64,000 nt of DNA, taken from assembly GCF_002865645.1 (NCBI RefSeq), contig NW_020194517.1, positions 1,302,001 to 1,366,000 of the forward strand, in the 5' to 3' direction. Every line of letters starts with the position of its first letter. The first letter of the stretch is position 1. The notes below the pieces were generated by a model, which was not told the DNA's origin, searched no databases, and saw nothing but the letters and a program-made list of their open reading frames with translations. Shown here piece by piece: positions 1 through 11,139 of this stretch. This stretch comes from Hyaloscypha bicolor E. Taxonomy: Eukaryota; Ascomycota; Leotiomycetes; Helotiales; Hyaloscyphaceae. The position numbers and the translations under genes were made by a program.

Positions 1-53
1 AGGTCGAGGTACAATTTCTGGGGAACTCTTAACTGATTATCATTTATCTTTAG

Positions 54-1567
54 CGGAGGAAGCATTGTCAAAGTCTATGCGAGAGGCCACGGTGGAGGTT
101 GTGGATAATGATTCATCAACTGATGGCGAAGATGTAGCAGATCGATGTTGTACAAAAAATACCACGGCAACTCATACCCCTGGAAAGTCACCGGTCAAGA
201 CACTTGAGGAAGTTGAGCGGGCTTGCGCATTGTCGGAAGATGCAAGACCCGCAGAAGACGGAGGCGAGGACTCCTTTGTGAAGCAGATCACTTGTCGCTC
301 TCCCGCAAAGCCAGTTTCGCGCATCGAAGATTCTGTTGAGGCTTTGGATAAATTGGAAGAAGCTCTTGAGGCTCTCGATCAGGTTGCCATGGCCGAGAGA
401 ATGCTTTCACCAGAGGAGCTGAAGGAGAAAGTTGCGCAAGTCAAGGCTCAAGACTCCGTTGACCCGAGAGAGAAGCGGAAGGTTGTGAAAGAGACGGAGG
501 CCAAAGGTGCTAGGAAGCAGACATCCACGAAAGGACAACCGGTGAAGCCTGGCTACGCATCCATGAGGGTCAAACCAACAGTTGCAAAGCAACCGGTCGT
601 CAAGAAGGCCAGCTCTATGATATTTAAGCCAGCTGCAGAGAGCACAAAGTCAGATGAGGAATGTCCAAAGACCCAACCATCTGCTAAAGCACCAGTCAAA
701 ACCAAACGTCCAGTTAGTCTTCTGCCACCCAAAGAGCCTGCCAAATCCACCAAGCCACCGACTCGACCCACATTCCAACTCCCCGGTGAAGCGGTGGCTC
801 AAAAGTTGAAGGAAAAGCGTGAAGCTCGTCTCGCTCAACGCGAATCCAGCGAGGACAGTTTCCATACAGCACGGGTGGTTTCAGGACCGAAGATCAAGTC
901 TACAAAGCCTCCTACCAGGCCAACCTTCGTTCTTCCAGGAGAAGCGGTATCCCAACGGAAGCGAGAGGCCCAAGAGGCGAAATTGCGGGCACAAGAAGAG
1001 GAGGAGCGTAAGCGCAGAGAGTTCAAAGCTAAACCAATTCGCAACAGTATTTTGCCCGATTTTGTCCCTCGCGAAACAGTTGCTAGTCTTGCACGACGAA
1101 GCAAGATTGGTGTCGAGGGTATGGACTTGGGAGACTTTGCTGGCTCTAAGAGAGGCTCTCTTATCGTCGGAGGTCATCGCCCTTCTCTCTCACAGGCCAC
1201 AATGGCCAACACTTCTGCTCCGCGTACGAAGGCCCCAGTCCCTGTTCGAAAGCCGTCACCAACTACCTACGGTCCATCCATGAGTGGCAAGGCCCTGCAA
1301 CGCAGCGTCTCCGTCACGGATGTCCAGGTTCAGCGTCAGCGTGCAAAGGAAATCTATAACCGGGACAACAAGATGGCTGAAGATATCGAGAGGGAGAAGA
1401 GAGAGCGTGAGGCTGCTGCTAAGCGCGCCAGAGAGGAGGCAGCCGAGAGAGGACGACAAGCGAGCCGAGAGTGGGCAGAGAAGCAACTGGCGAAGAAGAT
1501 GGCTGCTGGTGACAAGGGAATGAGCGCTGGTTATGGTCCTGGTGGTCAGATGGGATTGAAGGCATGA
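54..1567 (+). CDS. 3' exon of a conserved coiled-coil/low-complexity fungal protein (5' end outside window)
   Basis: Only the last exon is visible. A TTTATCTTTAG acceptor ends at 53 and the frame is open from there to TGA at 1565-1567, with no convincing ATG at its left edge, so the gene starts before the window. About 504 residues are seen, rich in Lys, Glu, Ala and Ser. Two adjacent copies of a repeat (from about 741 and about 893) share STKPPTRPTF and LPGEAV, each followed by a charged helix. Next comes EFKAKPI...LPDFVPRE, which resembles the FKARP-type microtubule motif of TPX2 proteins; that resemblance is by eye only. The last 90 residues form a strongly charged predicted coiled coil. 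I do not recognise the family. A cytoskeletal role is a guess from the motif. Confidence 0.7.
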
Positions 1568-2933
1568 GCTTTGGGCTTACAAGTCCCTCAGTCTTGTGGT
1601 ATTATCAATCTTCCCAAGTGTTGCGGTTCGGTTTCAGTTTTCGTCAATGATGACCTCAAAGCGTATGCGTTAGGAGTTGTCTGACTATTTTCATACCTTT
1701 TTGCTTTCTGGGAGCGGGCATGTGGCGTTTACTTTTTTATGCTCATGCTCATGTTCTTTATCGGAAGTCCGTTATGAGGAGTCTTGTGTCTTTCTGGACA
1801 TAGGTTTCATCGGAGGAGTGAGGGGTCATTCAGTTGACGCTGTAGGATTATCGTTTACGGGGTTGGTTGACATTGTTCAAGTAGTAGTTTTCTGAGGAAG
1901 AAATACAAATTATTCAATGAGGTGTTGGAATGCTATGGGTGTGAAAACTGTGCCGTGAGAACTTCAGTCGAGTGACCAAAACACTAAGTGTACTATGATC
2001 TTATGCGAAAACAAGCAGCACTTTGTAAGGTGAGTTGGGTCATTGTACCAGAATTACCAGACACTTCTGAATATTCGACTTCTGTGATTCCGTCTGGTAT
2101 TTCGTTCGCGCCTTTCCCACCTATTTCAGTTAACAGCAACTTAAATAATCAACACCTACCTCCGGGACCGTGATGAATGGAAAGAGTTGACTCCGAATAC
2201 AGTCACATCATTGCCTTGCGTTCGTTCCCCAAAGAATTGGAGGACAGTCCTCCTCAGATCCCGCTCCGCATCCAGCTTCCTAAGCATCGCGTGAGCTCTC
2301 CAACTCCTCTCGGAGATCACCTCAACTTTTCCACGACCCATGTGCTTCACTTTCCAGAATCAATACAAGCTCCAGGAATCGCGGAGCCTCGCAGGAAACT
2401 TGTGGTGCCTCCAATCGTGGTCGAGAAATCACACACGGTTTCTCCTAGCATGTCACCCCACTGCTGAACCCCGTGGCCAGGCGCACTTGCCCGACAATTT
2501 GATTTAAAACCCATCCCATATTTCTCCCATAGCTTTATCGGCCCGTATTGCCAAGACAAACGGCACCGAAGCTACAGCAATTGGCCAACAACAAACCTGG
2601 AAAGCGAGCGTGTTGATCGTGAATCCAGAGCTATGTCGTCATGACCGAGTAGACGTTCGAGCCTTCCCGGGGTGCTAACCAGGTGCCATAAAGTCCTGAA
2701 TGCAGCTATTAACCTGAACCGCTCTTCAGAAATGCAAAAAAGGACTTCTAGCAAATTAGCAGCTGTCAATCAGCCCGCACGCCGGGGAGTTGACATGGGA
2801 GCTCAAGCTTGGAGATCGATCGCAAGCTAACAGAGAGTGAGACTACGAAACTCACCAGTTAAGAAGCTCCAAATCTCCAAATCTTAGTTCCTAGCTTCCA
2901 AGTGCAGCCGGAAACCTCTTTGGCTCTTCTAAA
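1568..2933. other. Intergenic, no supported gene
   Basis: About 1.4 kb between the coiled-coil gene and the phosphatase relic. It should hold the 3' UTR of the first gene. The short open frames here lack splice logic or recognisable motifs. Confidence 0.5.
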
Positions 2934-3790
2934 ATGCTTCAAGTTCTTGCAGCTACTGCCACGGCTTCTTTTGCTGAAAACCTCAACTACCGAAGTCCTT
3001 CCTACCACCACGCTGGACTCGGAGTTTCCATGAACCATCAGCAACGTGGGAACCTGCAAAGCCGAACTTTGCTCACGGAGTTGCCTCCGGTGATCCATAT
3101 AACAAGTTGGTCATTCTCTGGACACGAGTTGCTCCATCTGCCGACAATGACAAGAGCGATATCACTTTCTCTGGACGTTTTCACTCTACAGCCACAAGAC
3201 AAACGAATATGTGGATGCTAGCAAAGCTCCCGTCTGTGCGGAATGGAACGTGGCTAAAGATACTGCTATGAAGAAAGTTGTCTCTCATGGAACTGCCTGC
3301 ACCTCGTCAAACATTGGTTATAGAAGAACGTTGAGTAACTTGCTTCATTGAATTAAGGACGGGAAGTTCTCAGAGGTAAGACCTCTTCTAAAATACACTC
3401 TCAGAACAAGGAGCCTGGTAGAACAAAGATAGGAGCAGATTCTAGAGTCTCCTAGAACCAACGATTATCCTGTCAAAGCTGAGGCCAAAGAGTTAGAGCC
3501 GTACACCAGATACCGTTGGTCTATAGATTAAGATTTATGTGTTATACTCTGACCAATTTAACAGGCTATCAATTCAGCATTTACAAGTAAAACAATGTCA
3601 GCTCACTTGACCGAACGAAGACCATCCCCAGCAAGGCGACAAGGCCAACACTGCTGTCAAGAGGTCAGTGTACTATGCAGCAATTACCCCTTCGGATTCT
3701 TCAACGCATTTGGAAACCCTGCTCGAAAACATTCTGTTGATTCTGTGATCATTATATCTACGAATACAAGAACGGAGTTGACACCCACCT
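2934..3790 (+). pseudogene. Decayed PhoD-type alkaline phosphatase/phosphodiesterase, N-terminal part
   Basis: Pieces of a fungal PhoD-family secreted phosphatase appear in order but in different frames. First is a leader beginning MLQVLAATATASFAENLNYR at 2934. Then comes FAHGVASGDPYNKLVILWTR (about 3069-3130) followed by APSADNDKS. Next is KAPVCAEWNVAKD (about 3221), then VKAEAKELEPYTRY (about 3473). After a plausible intron ending at 3562 comes YQFSIYK, and last SCSNYPFGFFNAFGNPARK (about 3670-3730) and YIYEYKNG. Several frameshifts, stops and about 140 bp of unrelated sequence near 3330-3470 break the frame. The metal-binding C-terminal half is not found downstream. PhoD enzymes normally hydrolyse phosphodiesters outside the cell; this copy should make no product. 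Confidence 0.75.
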
Positions 3791-4801
3791 GATATTCCAT
3801 TCTCCGAAGCATAAGAATGTGGTAGAGGATTCTTGATTGCACATGACAAAAAGTTCGCAAATCCTCCTATCCTTTGGCAGTGCCTCCCCCATTCTTTTAA
3901 ACCTTACTGCCAAGCATTTTGGGGTTCCTAGGTGTCTCTTACGTCTTTATCTCTCGCAAGGTTCCTCCCCGAGATCAAGTATCAGTGGATCAAGCTTACC
4001 CTTCCTCGGATCGCAGGGTGCAGAAAAATTGTTATTAAATTCTATAAAGGCCAATTCAAGGATGAAGTGAATTGGCATGCCCCTATTCTGAAGGGGGTGC
4101 GGCACGTGATGTGATCTTCAACGCCTCCCGCTCCCGTCGATTCCGCTTCCGCTTGATCACCAACCGCCAAAGCTTCTCGGGATATCTACATGCCGTGCCT
4201 GGCAAGAATTGCCAGTCAATGTCTCATTATGAGCTCTGCCGAGTAGTCTCGCATTGGCTCCCGTCCTTCCCGCTGCAAGTCTTCCCACGATATTCACTTT
4301 TTGGGGATCCTGGTGGTCTGACGTGGCTGAAAACAATTTCAAGGACTAGCGAGGTGTTGATGTCTTGGGCCTCTTTCATTTCTCTCCAAATCCGCTTCAG
4401 ATGGCGTCCATCTTCAGCTCTAGTTGGCTGAACAATATGAAACCCCTCATTCTTTATTTTGATTATGCCTTCGCCTCCGTCTTCGTGGGACGCACCCCGC
4501 GGGACATGTTCTACAATATCTGAACAGTCATTGTCAGGTGAGTATCATCAGTAGATTTCGACTCTGTGCGAAGACAGTCAAGGTGAACGCTCATATTATC
4601 TGGAGACACCGTGTTCTACTCATCGGGGGATGAAACGGGATGAGTATATCAGGACTCCATCAGCTCTTCCCACTCATTTCCTTCTCCCAACAGCTTGGTC
4701 TTGGTTCTTCACCAATTCACCCCTCGCTTCGCGTCGCCAACTTCGTTCAGATCCTTGAACCTTTCTTTCTCTTTCATAAGTTTCTCCCATTTGCAACAGC
4801 A
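3791..4801. other. Intergenic/5' region of STE2
   Basis: No supported gene. A 119-residue open frame at 4072-4431 has no recognisable motif or start context. The last 200 bp should be the STE2 promoter and leader. Confidence 0.45.
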
Positions 4802-6046
4802 ATGAACTTTATGATGGCTTCTTCCAATGGCTTCGATCCTTTCTCCCAGAACGTCACTTTCCTCATGAAGGATGGCGAAGTCATCAATCTCGGTGTATCT
4901 GCCATCGACAACTGGTACCTCTACTCTATCAAGACCAGCATCAACTATGGTGCACAGCTCGGCGCCTGCTTCGTCATGTTCTTCGCCACAGCTCTGCTTA
5001 CCCGCGAGTCGCAACGTGGCAAGCCGGTCTTTATCCTCAATCTCGTCTCACTCTTCCTTGGTACTCTCCGAGCTCTTCTCCTGGCTGTCTGGTTTACAAG
5101 TCCTTGGTCAGAGTTCTACTCCTACTTCAGCGGGGATGTCAGTCGTGTCGGCCGAGCTACCATCGCCACCTCCGTCGCAGGCACCGTCATTCCTGTTCTC
5201 ATGACCCTAACCGTGAACGCATCGCTCGTCCTCCAAGCTCAAACCGTCTGTAAGGTAATGAGGAGAAATTACTACTACGGCACCTGTGCTCTCGCCTTCT
5301 TGGTCCTCTTGCTTGCCATCAGCTTCCGTTTCACACAATGCATCACCAACTCCATGGCAATCATGTCGGACGGCACATACTACAGCAAGTTGTGGATCAG
5401 GACCGGCGCTTTGGCAACCGAGACCATCTCAATCTGGTTCTTCTCTGCCATCTTCACTTGGAAACTCTTCTGGACCATCATGACGCGCAGGAAGCATGGA
5501 TGGAACAACATGAACCCAATGCAAATCCTCATGATCATGAGTGGCTGCACCATGGTCATTCCTTGTCCGTATCTGTTTTATCTCACTCGAAGTGACCCCT
5601 GACTAACTTTAAAAGCCATCTTCGCCGTCCTCGAATACACCACCATTGAGTCATTCCCCGATGCTGGCACACTCGCACTAACAATGGTGGCACTCCTGCT
5701 CCCGCTTTCCTCACTCTGGGCTGCCATGGTCACGACAGCACAAAGCTCCTCGTTCAACCTCTCCAGCATCATCGGCTCTCAGCAATCACATGAAAATATG
5801 TCTAGAGATTGCTCAGAGTTGGGACGCAAGACTTTCTGCAGCCAGTCGACATTCACTGGCCCTCTCGAGTCATTCAAGGACAGAAAGGGCAGCTTGGCCC
5901 CGATCAGTCCTTCAACTATTGATTCCATCGTCGAGGCTCCGCCCCACGCCCGACGAGATAGCACCGAGCTTGACCTTGAGGCCATGGGCGTTAGGGTTGA
6001 CAAGTCATACAGTGTTCACAGCGGAAAAGGACTGGTCGGAAACTGA
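4802..6046 (+). CDS. STE2: Alpha-pheromone GPCR, Ste2 family
   Basis: This is a seven-transmembrane mating-pheromone receptor of the fungal Ste2 family, acting at the plasma membrane upstream of a heterotrimeric G protein and the mating MAPK cascade. Exons are 4802-5564 and 5616-6046 (397 aa). The start MNFMMASSNGFDPFSQNVTF fits the short extracellular N-terminus of the family; an in-frame ATG at 4640 would add an implausible 54 residues. Hydrophobic helices run from about residue 40 to 300. The exon join gives IPSIFAVLEYTT, matching the conserved entry to TM7. The donor is the unusual GTCCGT, chosen because GTATCT four bases later breaks the frame; the acceptor follows CTAACTTTAAAAG. A hydrophilic Ser/Thr-rich tail of about 100 residues would carry desensitisation sites. 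Family assignment is firm. Confidence 0.9.
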
Positions 6047-6506
6047 ACTCTTGAGAGTGATTGGATTGATTGGCTGATAGATGCAGCGCGAGATGTATTT
6101 TCTGGCGCTGGCGCATCACTTCTGGATTCTGACTGCGTAGGGTAGATCTGCGATTGGTGAGCTGCTTTGCTGTTTCCAACGGTTACCTTGGGTCTGTACT
6201 TTGAGTCTTCACTTACATACACGAACTTTCGTGTTCTTACTTCTGGGTATCAACTAGTAGCAGCAGCGGAATTGAAGTCTGTTGCACTTTCCCAAATGAT
6301 TCTATTCCAGTTGGTGAAATGAAAGTGAAGCGTGTGCGGCATTTGTTATTTCCAGCCTCCAAAGGCGGAAGGAGCCAGTAAGTATTCTCTTAGATCCCCC
6401 AAACTTTTCCTGTCACTCCCCTCCACTTTCTTAATCGACATCACTTTGAAAGAGAGCAGTTGGATTGCTGCGAATTTGCAAAGCTTTCCCAGTCTTCAGC
6501 AACAAT
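6047..6506. other. Intergenic between STE2 and the 722-aa gene
   Basis: About 460 bp holding the STE2 3' UTR and the next promoter. Nothing else is seen. Confidence 0.5.
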
Positions 6507-8725
6507 ATGGACTTCGATCCGGTAAACTCACTTTTTGGATCGCCTCCCCGAGACGGACGGCGTCGACAGAATCAAACATATCATACTCCTCCAAGCAATC
6601 AAGGGATCCCGAAAACCGATGAGGAAACTCTACTGCAAGGCGCAAATACCCAGAGATCATACGTCCCTCGTGGAATCAACCTCAACCTCATATCACGAAT
6701 CAGCAAGTTCGAGGCACTCGATGCTCTGAGCACGCCAATCAAACTTCTTTCTCTTCGACCAGCACATCTACAGATATCCCGAAACTCGGCCTCACTCAAA
6801 GGGACGGAAACGAGCCATAGAAAGAGGTTATCAACAATCCCCACTCCCTCAAGCGAAGGTCGAGACGAATATACACGAATCGGTGATAACTTCACTTCCA
6901 AACAAGTCACCCTCGCCTCCAAATCCAGGAAATGGTTCTCCCCCAAGACAATCGATTCAAAAAAGGTTCGAGGGTCGCAAGCCTCATACAAGTCAGCGAA
7001 CAGAAGGATCCCTGGGGGCATGCCGAACGCCTCTCAAAGCAAAGCAATTGGTATCGTGGCAAGTGCATATGTGCAAAATGAAGCTCCGGCGAGGAAGAGC
7101 AGTACGAAGGATATTATCAAGCTCTATGATGGTAGTTCGGACAAAGTCGTTTCAAAGGGTAATTCTCACCTTTGAATTTTGAGCTTGACTAATGATGCTC
7201 TTTGACAGCGCCATTGACAGGGAAGAAGACGGAACCACAACCCTCGGCGCTCGCAACAACACAAGTCACACCTCAAAAAGGTACGAAGCATACCAAACCA
7301 TCTCCTGGTGCTTCAACAACCAGCTCCAAACGAAAGCAGATGGCGGGGCAGAATGCAGCTCCCAGCACGCCGACGAAGACTTACCAGTCCCTGGCTGCTA
7401 AGCAACGGCAACCTCTCAATAGACCGCATACACCAACTTCTACCATCCATTCTAAACCTTCCCCTTCGAAATCTTCCATCAGCAAAGTTTCAAACGGCAC
7501 AGTAATCCGAACCAAAAGAAGCAACCATACCATGCGAGCGAAGTCTGAAAAGTCGCCCGTTCGTGTTACCCCTAAAACGGGTATTGCTAACAACAGCCGC
7601 TCGCAAGCACCTTCTAACAGAATACAGCCAAAGCCTTCCGTCGCCGAAGAGAGGGGACGGGTACTGGTTAGGCCAGATTGCAAAGAGAATCCTACTACCA
7701 AGCTCAGCTTGGATCAGCGAAAAATTAGCAGCAAAATCGAGGAGCTTTATCGTGCGAAAAGCTTGGAAAGAAACCATGATAGCTTGCGAGAATTTGGCTG
7801 TTCACAGGATTCCCTCTCTACAACAGCTAGAACATTGCCGCGTGTCCACACCACTCGACAGACAGATTTCGAAGACGACAGAGGAAGAACACAGTCGAGA
7901 GTCGCTGATATCAGGACGAAATTTGAAGGAGCGGCTCAATCAAAATCTCCGATACCAGTGGCTCCGCCATCGCTTCCCATGCCTCTCTTCTCCAATATTT
8001 CACCCTTTTCGAAGGAACGTAAGGCAACTGCTGAATTACCGAATCCGTCACCGGCTCCCGTCTTTCATCCACTCAGCCCGTCCAAGAGAAGTGCAAACAT
8101 ATCGCCGAAAACAGTGCAAGAACCGGAGGCTGTTCGAAAAGGGAATGATAAAATGATACAAAATGTCCCTGAAGTCTCATCGTCACTCTTTGCGACTAAG
8201 AGACAGTCGACGAAGAAAAGTGGTACTATCAGAGACAGAATCAAGCTCTTCGAGAGCATACAGCAAACAAAAAAGCACGAGTGCGAAAGGAGCAAGACAA
8301 GCTATGCTCGCAAGATCAGAACATCCATGAAAAACTTGTTCGATTCCGGTTCACGTAAAAGCGGGGAAGATGGCGGAGGAGGATTGAGCACCCAAGAAGT
8401 GCAAAGCATAATAGATGAATCCCAAGACACGGAAGCTCTGCTGCCGAAGACAAAGAAAAGAGGGACCCTTGTTGGAAGATGGGCGACTTTCCAGGAGGTC
8501 CCTCAATCAAATACCACGGATGGGACGATGAGTGAGAAAGGAGGATCGCCATGTGCAGAAGGAGTAACGGTGATGATTGTGAAGGAGGCGGAATGTTGCC
8601 TGAAGCAACCGAAACCTGTGCGAGTAACGGAGATGAAAAGAATGATGTTGCTATGCAGAGAGCGCGTTGGAAGCATAATAGAGAAAGAAAAAGGCCGGGT
8701 TGTGCTGCAGGCGAGGAAACTTTGA
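6507..8725 (+). CDS. Uncharacterised Ser/Lys-rich low-complexity protein
   Basis: Two exons, 6507-7158 and 7209-8725, join in frame (donor GTAATT, acceptor TTTGACAG) to give 722 residues. The start MDFDPVNSLFGSPPRDG is preferred over an in-frame ATG at 6465 because the acidic/aromatic start resembles conserved fungal N-termini; this is judgement. The protein is basic and rich in Ser, Thr, Lys and Pro, with no membrane segment. Four short spaced segments look alike: DIIKLYDG, ISSKIEELYRAKSLER, TIRDRIKLFESIQ and IRTSMKNLFDSG, that is I-(R/K)-x-L-(F/Y) helices in disordered sequence. They could be protein-docking motifs. I do not recognise the family. Confidence 0.7.
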
Positions 8726-8810
8726 TATTGGTATCTTAGTGGAACTTTCTTCCTCTCATGACTTCACTTATCTCCTCTCTCATCATCTCTTCATTAATAT
8801 CTCATCGTGA

Positions 8811-10704
8811 TCAATAAGTCGCCAGCCCCATCCCGCGCCCAATCTTCTTCGCAAGCGCCTTCTTCAAATACCACTCCCTCGCCAAACTCCTCGTCATCTT
8901 CGCAAACACACTCGCCTCGATCCTGCCCCTTTCCACCGCACGCCCAAGCACGAATAACGTATCGCCTAGACTCCGCTCTTCGCTCACAAGCTCGTATAAC
9001 TGGTTGGCTACCACCGTAGGCGCAACGAGCAACTCGTCAACATTTGGCGCGGTTCGGTGCTGGCTTGACTCAATCATTGCGTCTGCATCATGCAGCGCTG
9101 TGTGGAGGATATTCGTATTCGTTGTCAAGAGGCTGTTTAGTGCTTCGAGGGAGGAGATTTCAGATTGCATGGTGTTTAGAGCGCTGAGCATTGCTTCGTG
9201 TTGTGCTGCTAGTCCGGGGAGGGAGGAAGATGTCTGGTTGCGTGTGTGTTGTCGTTGGGAATACAAGGAGCGGCTGAGGTTGTGCAGGAGCATGTCTTTT
9301 TCTGGGTTTGGAGGTATCGGGGGAGCGGGTAGGTTTGTGGAGGCGTGGGAGGGAATTGAGAGGACGAGGGGGGCGTCGAGGAGGTCGGGGGGTGGTGGGG
9401 GTTTTTGTTGTGGCTGTTGTTGCTGAGGTGTGAATTGGGGTTGGTATTGTTGTTGCCATTGGGGATTTGGTAGCTGGCCTTGGTAGGGTTGTTGCCGCGT
9501 GTAGGAGGGAGGCATGGGTTGTTGATTCTGATGTGTGTTAAATGTCTGTGGTTTGAGGATTGATTTGGGTTGTGGTTGGGGTTGGGGATTGGGTTGGGAC
9601 TGGGGCAGCGGGAAGGTTTGGGCATGGGAGGGCCGTCGGAACGGATCCAAGGGGGGAGTTATTGGACTGACTGGACTGTATGAGGCTTCTTGTAACGTTG
9701 GTTGCCCTTGAGGTTGGGGAGGCAAAGGAGGTGCCGTCTCATAGCGAAGACTACTGCTTCTCTGAGAATTTTCGTATGGAAGGGTACTGCTTCTTTGAGG
9801 AGCATAGTGTGGCTCATTGGGTTGTTGTTGGGCTGGGAGTCCATATCGCCCACTGTCGTATCCTTGCTGTGGAGGCAAAGGAGGTAACGGAGGCCCGCTA
9901 TCTCTCGAGGGACCAGAAGGAGAGTATGTGTGTGGATTGTTTATAGGCTTCGGTGGAGGAGGCGGAGGTTGGGACTGGGGCCTCTCTGTGTGGCTTGGAA
10001 TTGGCGAACTTGTTCGAGCTACCCCAACCCCGGGAGGAAGTGGTGGCACTGGAGGGGGGATCACAGCAGGCTGTGGTCGAGGGGCATTTTGTTGTTGTCG
10101 AGAAATGACCGGAGGTTCCCTCCCAAAAATATCTCGTAGAATCGCCAGGAAATCCATGATATTCGACCTCTATAAAGGTGTCAGAAGTTTGTTTATTGGC
10201 CTCTAATACCCCACCACTTACGTCGAATTCTGCAAATCCCGCCAAGTACGGATGGTATATCTTGCCCTGCGGATCAACATGTTGACCCGGCCTGACCATC
10301 ATTCCCTCCGTTGGTGTCACATATACAAGAGGCGCTTCCGATGGATATGCGTGCGGTACCCATAGTGCTATCGGAAATCTATAGGTTGTCCCACGAAAAA
10401 GGACAGGCAGTGTGCCTGAAATGTGGAGGAGGAGTGCCGACACGCCATTTTCGTAAGCTTCAGAGGCTCAAGTCAGTATTGGGAGAAGCAATGCAGGTGC
10501 AATATGCGTACTGTACACGTCGGTTCGCGGAGATAGGGAGGAATAATGCGAGAGCGCCTGCGCTACGTCGTTGTATGTGCGGGTCACATCTGTATATTCC
10601 TAGGCATACTTAGTAGTTATTCCCTAACAGAAGTATCTCGAAATACTTACACTGGTCAAGACGCTATATAGCCAGTTCAAAACCTGCTGTCTAACAGCAG
10701 CCAT
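8811..10704 (-). CDS. VPS23: ESCRT-I subunit Vps23 (Tsg101 homologue)
   Basis: Vps23 binds ubiquitinated cargo at the endosome within ESCRT-I; in ascomycetes it also serves pH signalling through PalF/Rim8. Four exons on the minus strand (10704-10651, 10599-10512, 10457-10222, 10169-8811) give 578 residues. Residues 1-150 form a UEV domain: TDVYTYENG, GTLPVLFRGTTYRFPIALW, YHPYLAGF and NIMDFLAILRDIFGREPPV are conserved, and the catalytic Cys of true E2 enzymes is absent as expected. A long Pro/Gln-rich linker follows (about 150-390), then a coiled coil and a C-terminal steadiness box with SLGDTLFVLGRAVERGRI. All three introns are about 51-54 bp with good signals. The start is 18 residues before the first intron. 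The IDO gene lies divergently 435 bp away. Confidence 0.92.
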
Positions 10705-11139
10705 TGTTACCTTGGTTCGGGCATTTTGTTGCTACCTGAAGCTATTCGCAAGTGACGAGGTCAACTGCTTGGCTGCCACGTGATCTCATCGGCGAAAAGA
10801 TAATCCGCTGAGCTCGCTTATTGGCCAATTGATTGAAAAGTCCGGCCCAGGTCCTCTTTACTCAGAAATTCACCCGCCGAAGTCGCCCGATTTGTAAACC
10901 TTCGTCTCGGCGTCATGGAGCGAGCCTCTTCCCGGCCTTGGTGGGGTGCTGAGGGGTTGAAAAAGGCGAAACGGCGCCACGAATATTTCGGATCACGCAA
11001 CTCTTCTTTCTCTTCCAAAGTCACCGTCCTTGCATGCACCGTCCTTCAAAAGAAATCATACGGCTGAGGAGTATCGGACAAGATCTGACTACTCCTTGCG
11101 TCTGGCACGAAAAACCAACAACGCCCCACCAAGAAAAGC
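10705..11139. promoter_or_regulatory. Divergent promoter region VPS23 / IDO, with CACGTG at 10777-10782
   Basis: This 435-bp gap separates two divergently transcribed genes. It contains one CACGTG E-box core about 75 bp upstream of the VPS23 start, in the context CCACGTGATC. No gene is supported inside it. Confidence 0.4.

Noticed and set aside
9004..10206. Long plus-strand frames opposite VPS23
   Set aside because: They are antisense to the Pro/Gln-rich linker; codon bias there opens several frames. The minus-strand UEV and C-terminal domains are unmistakable.
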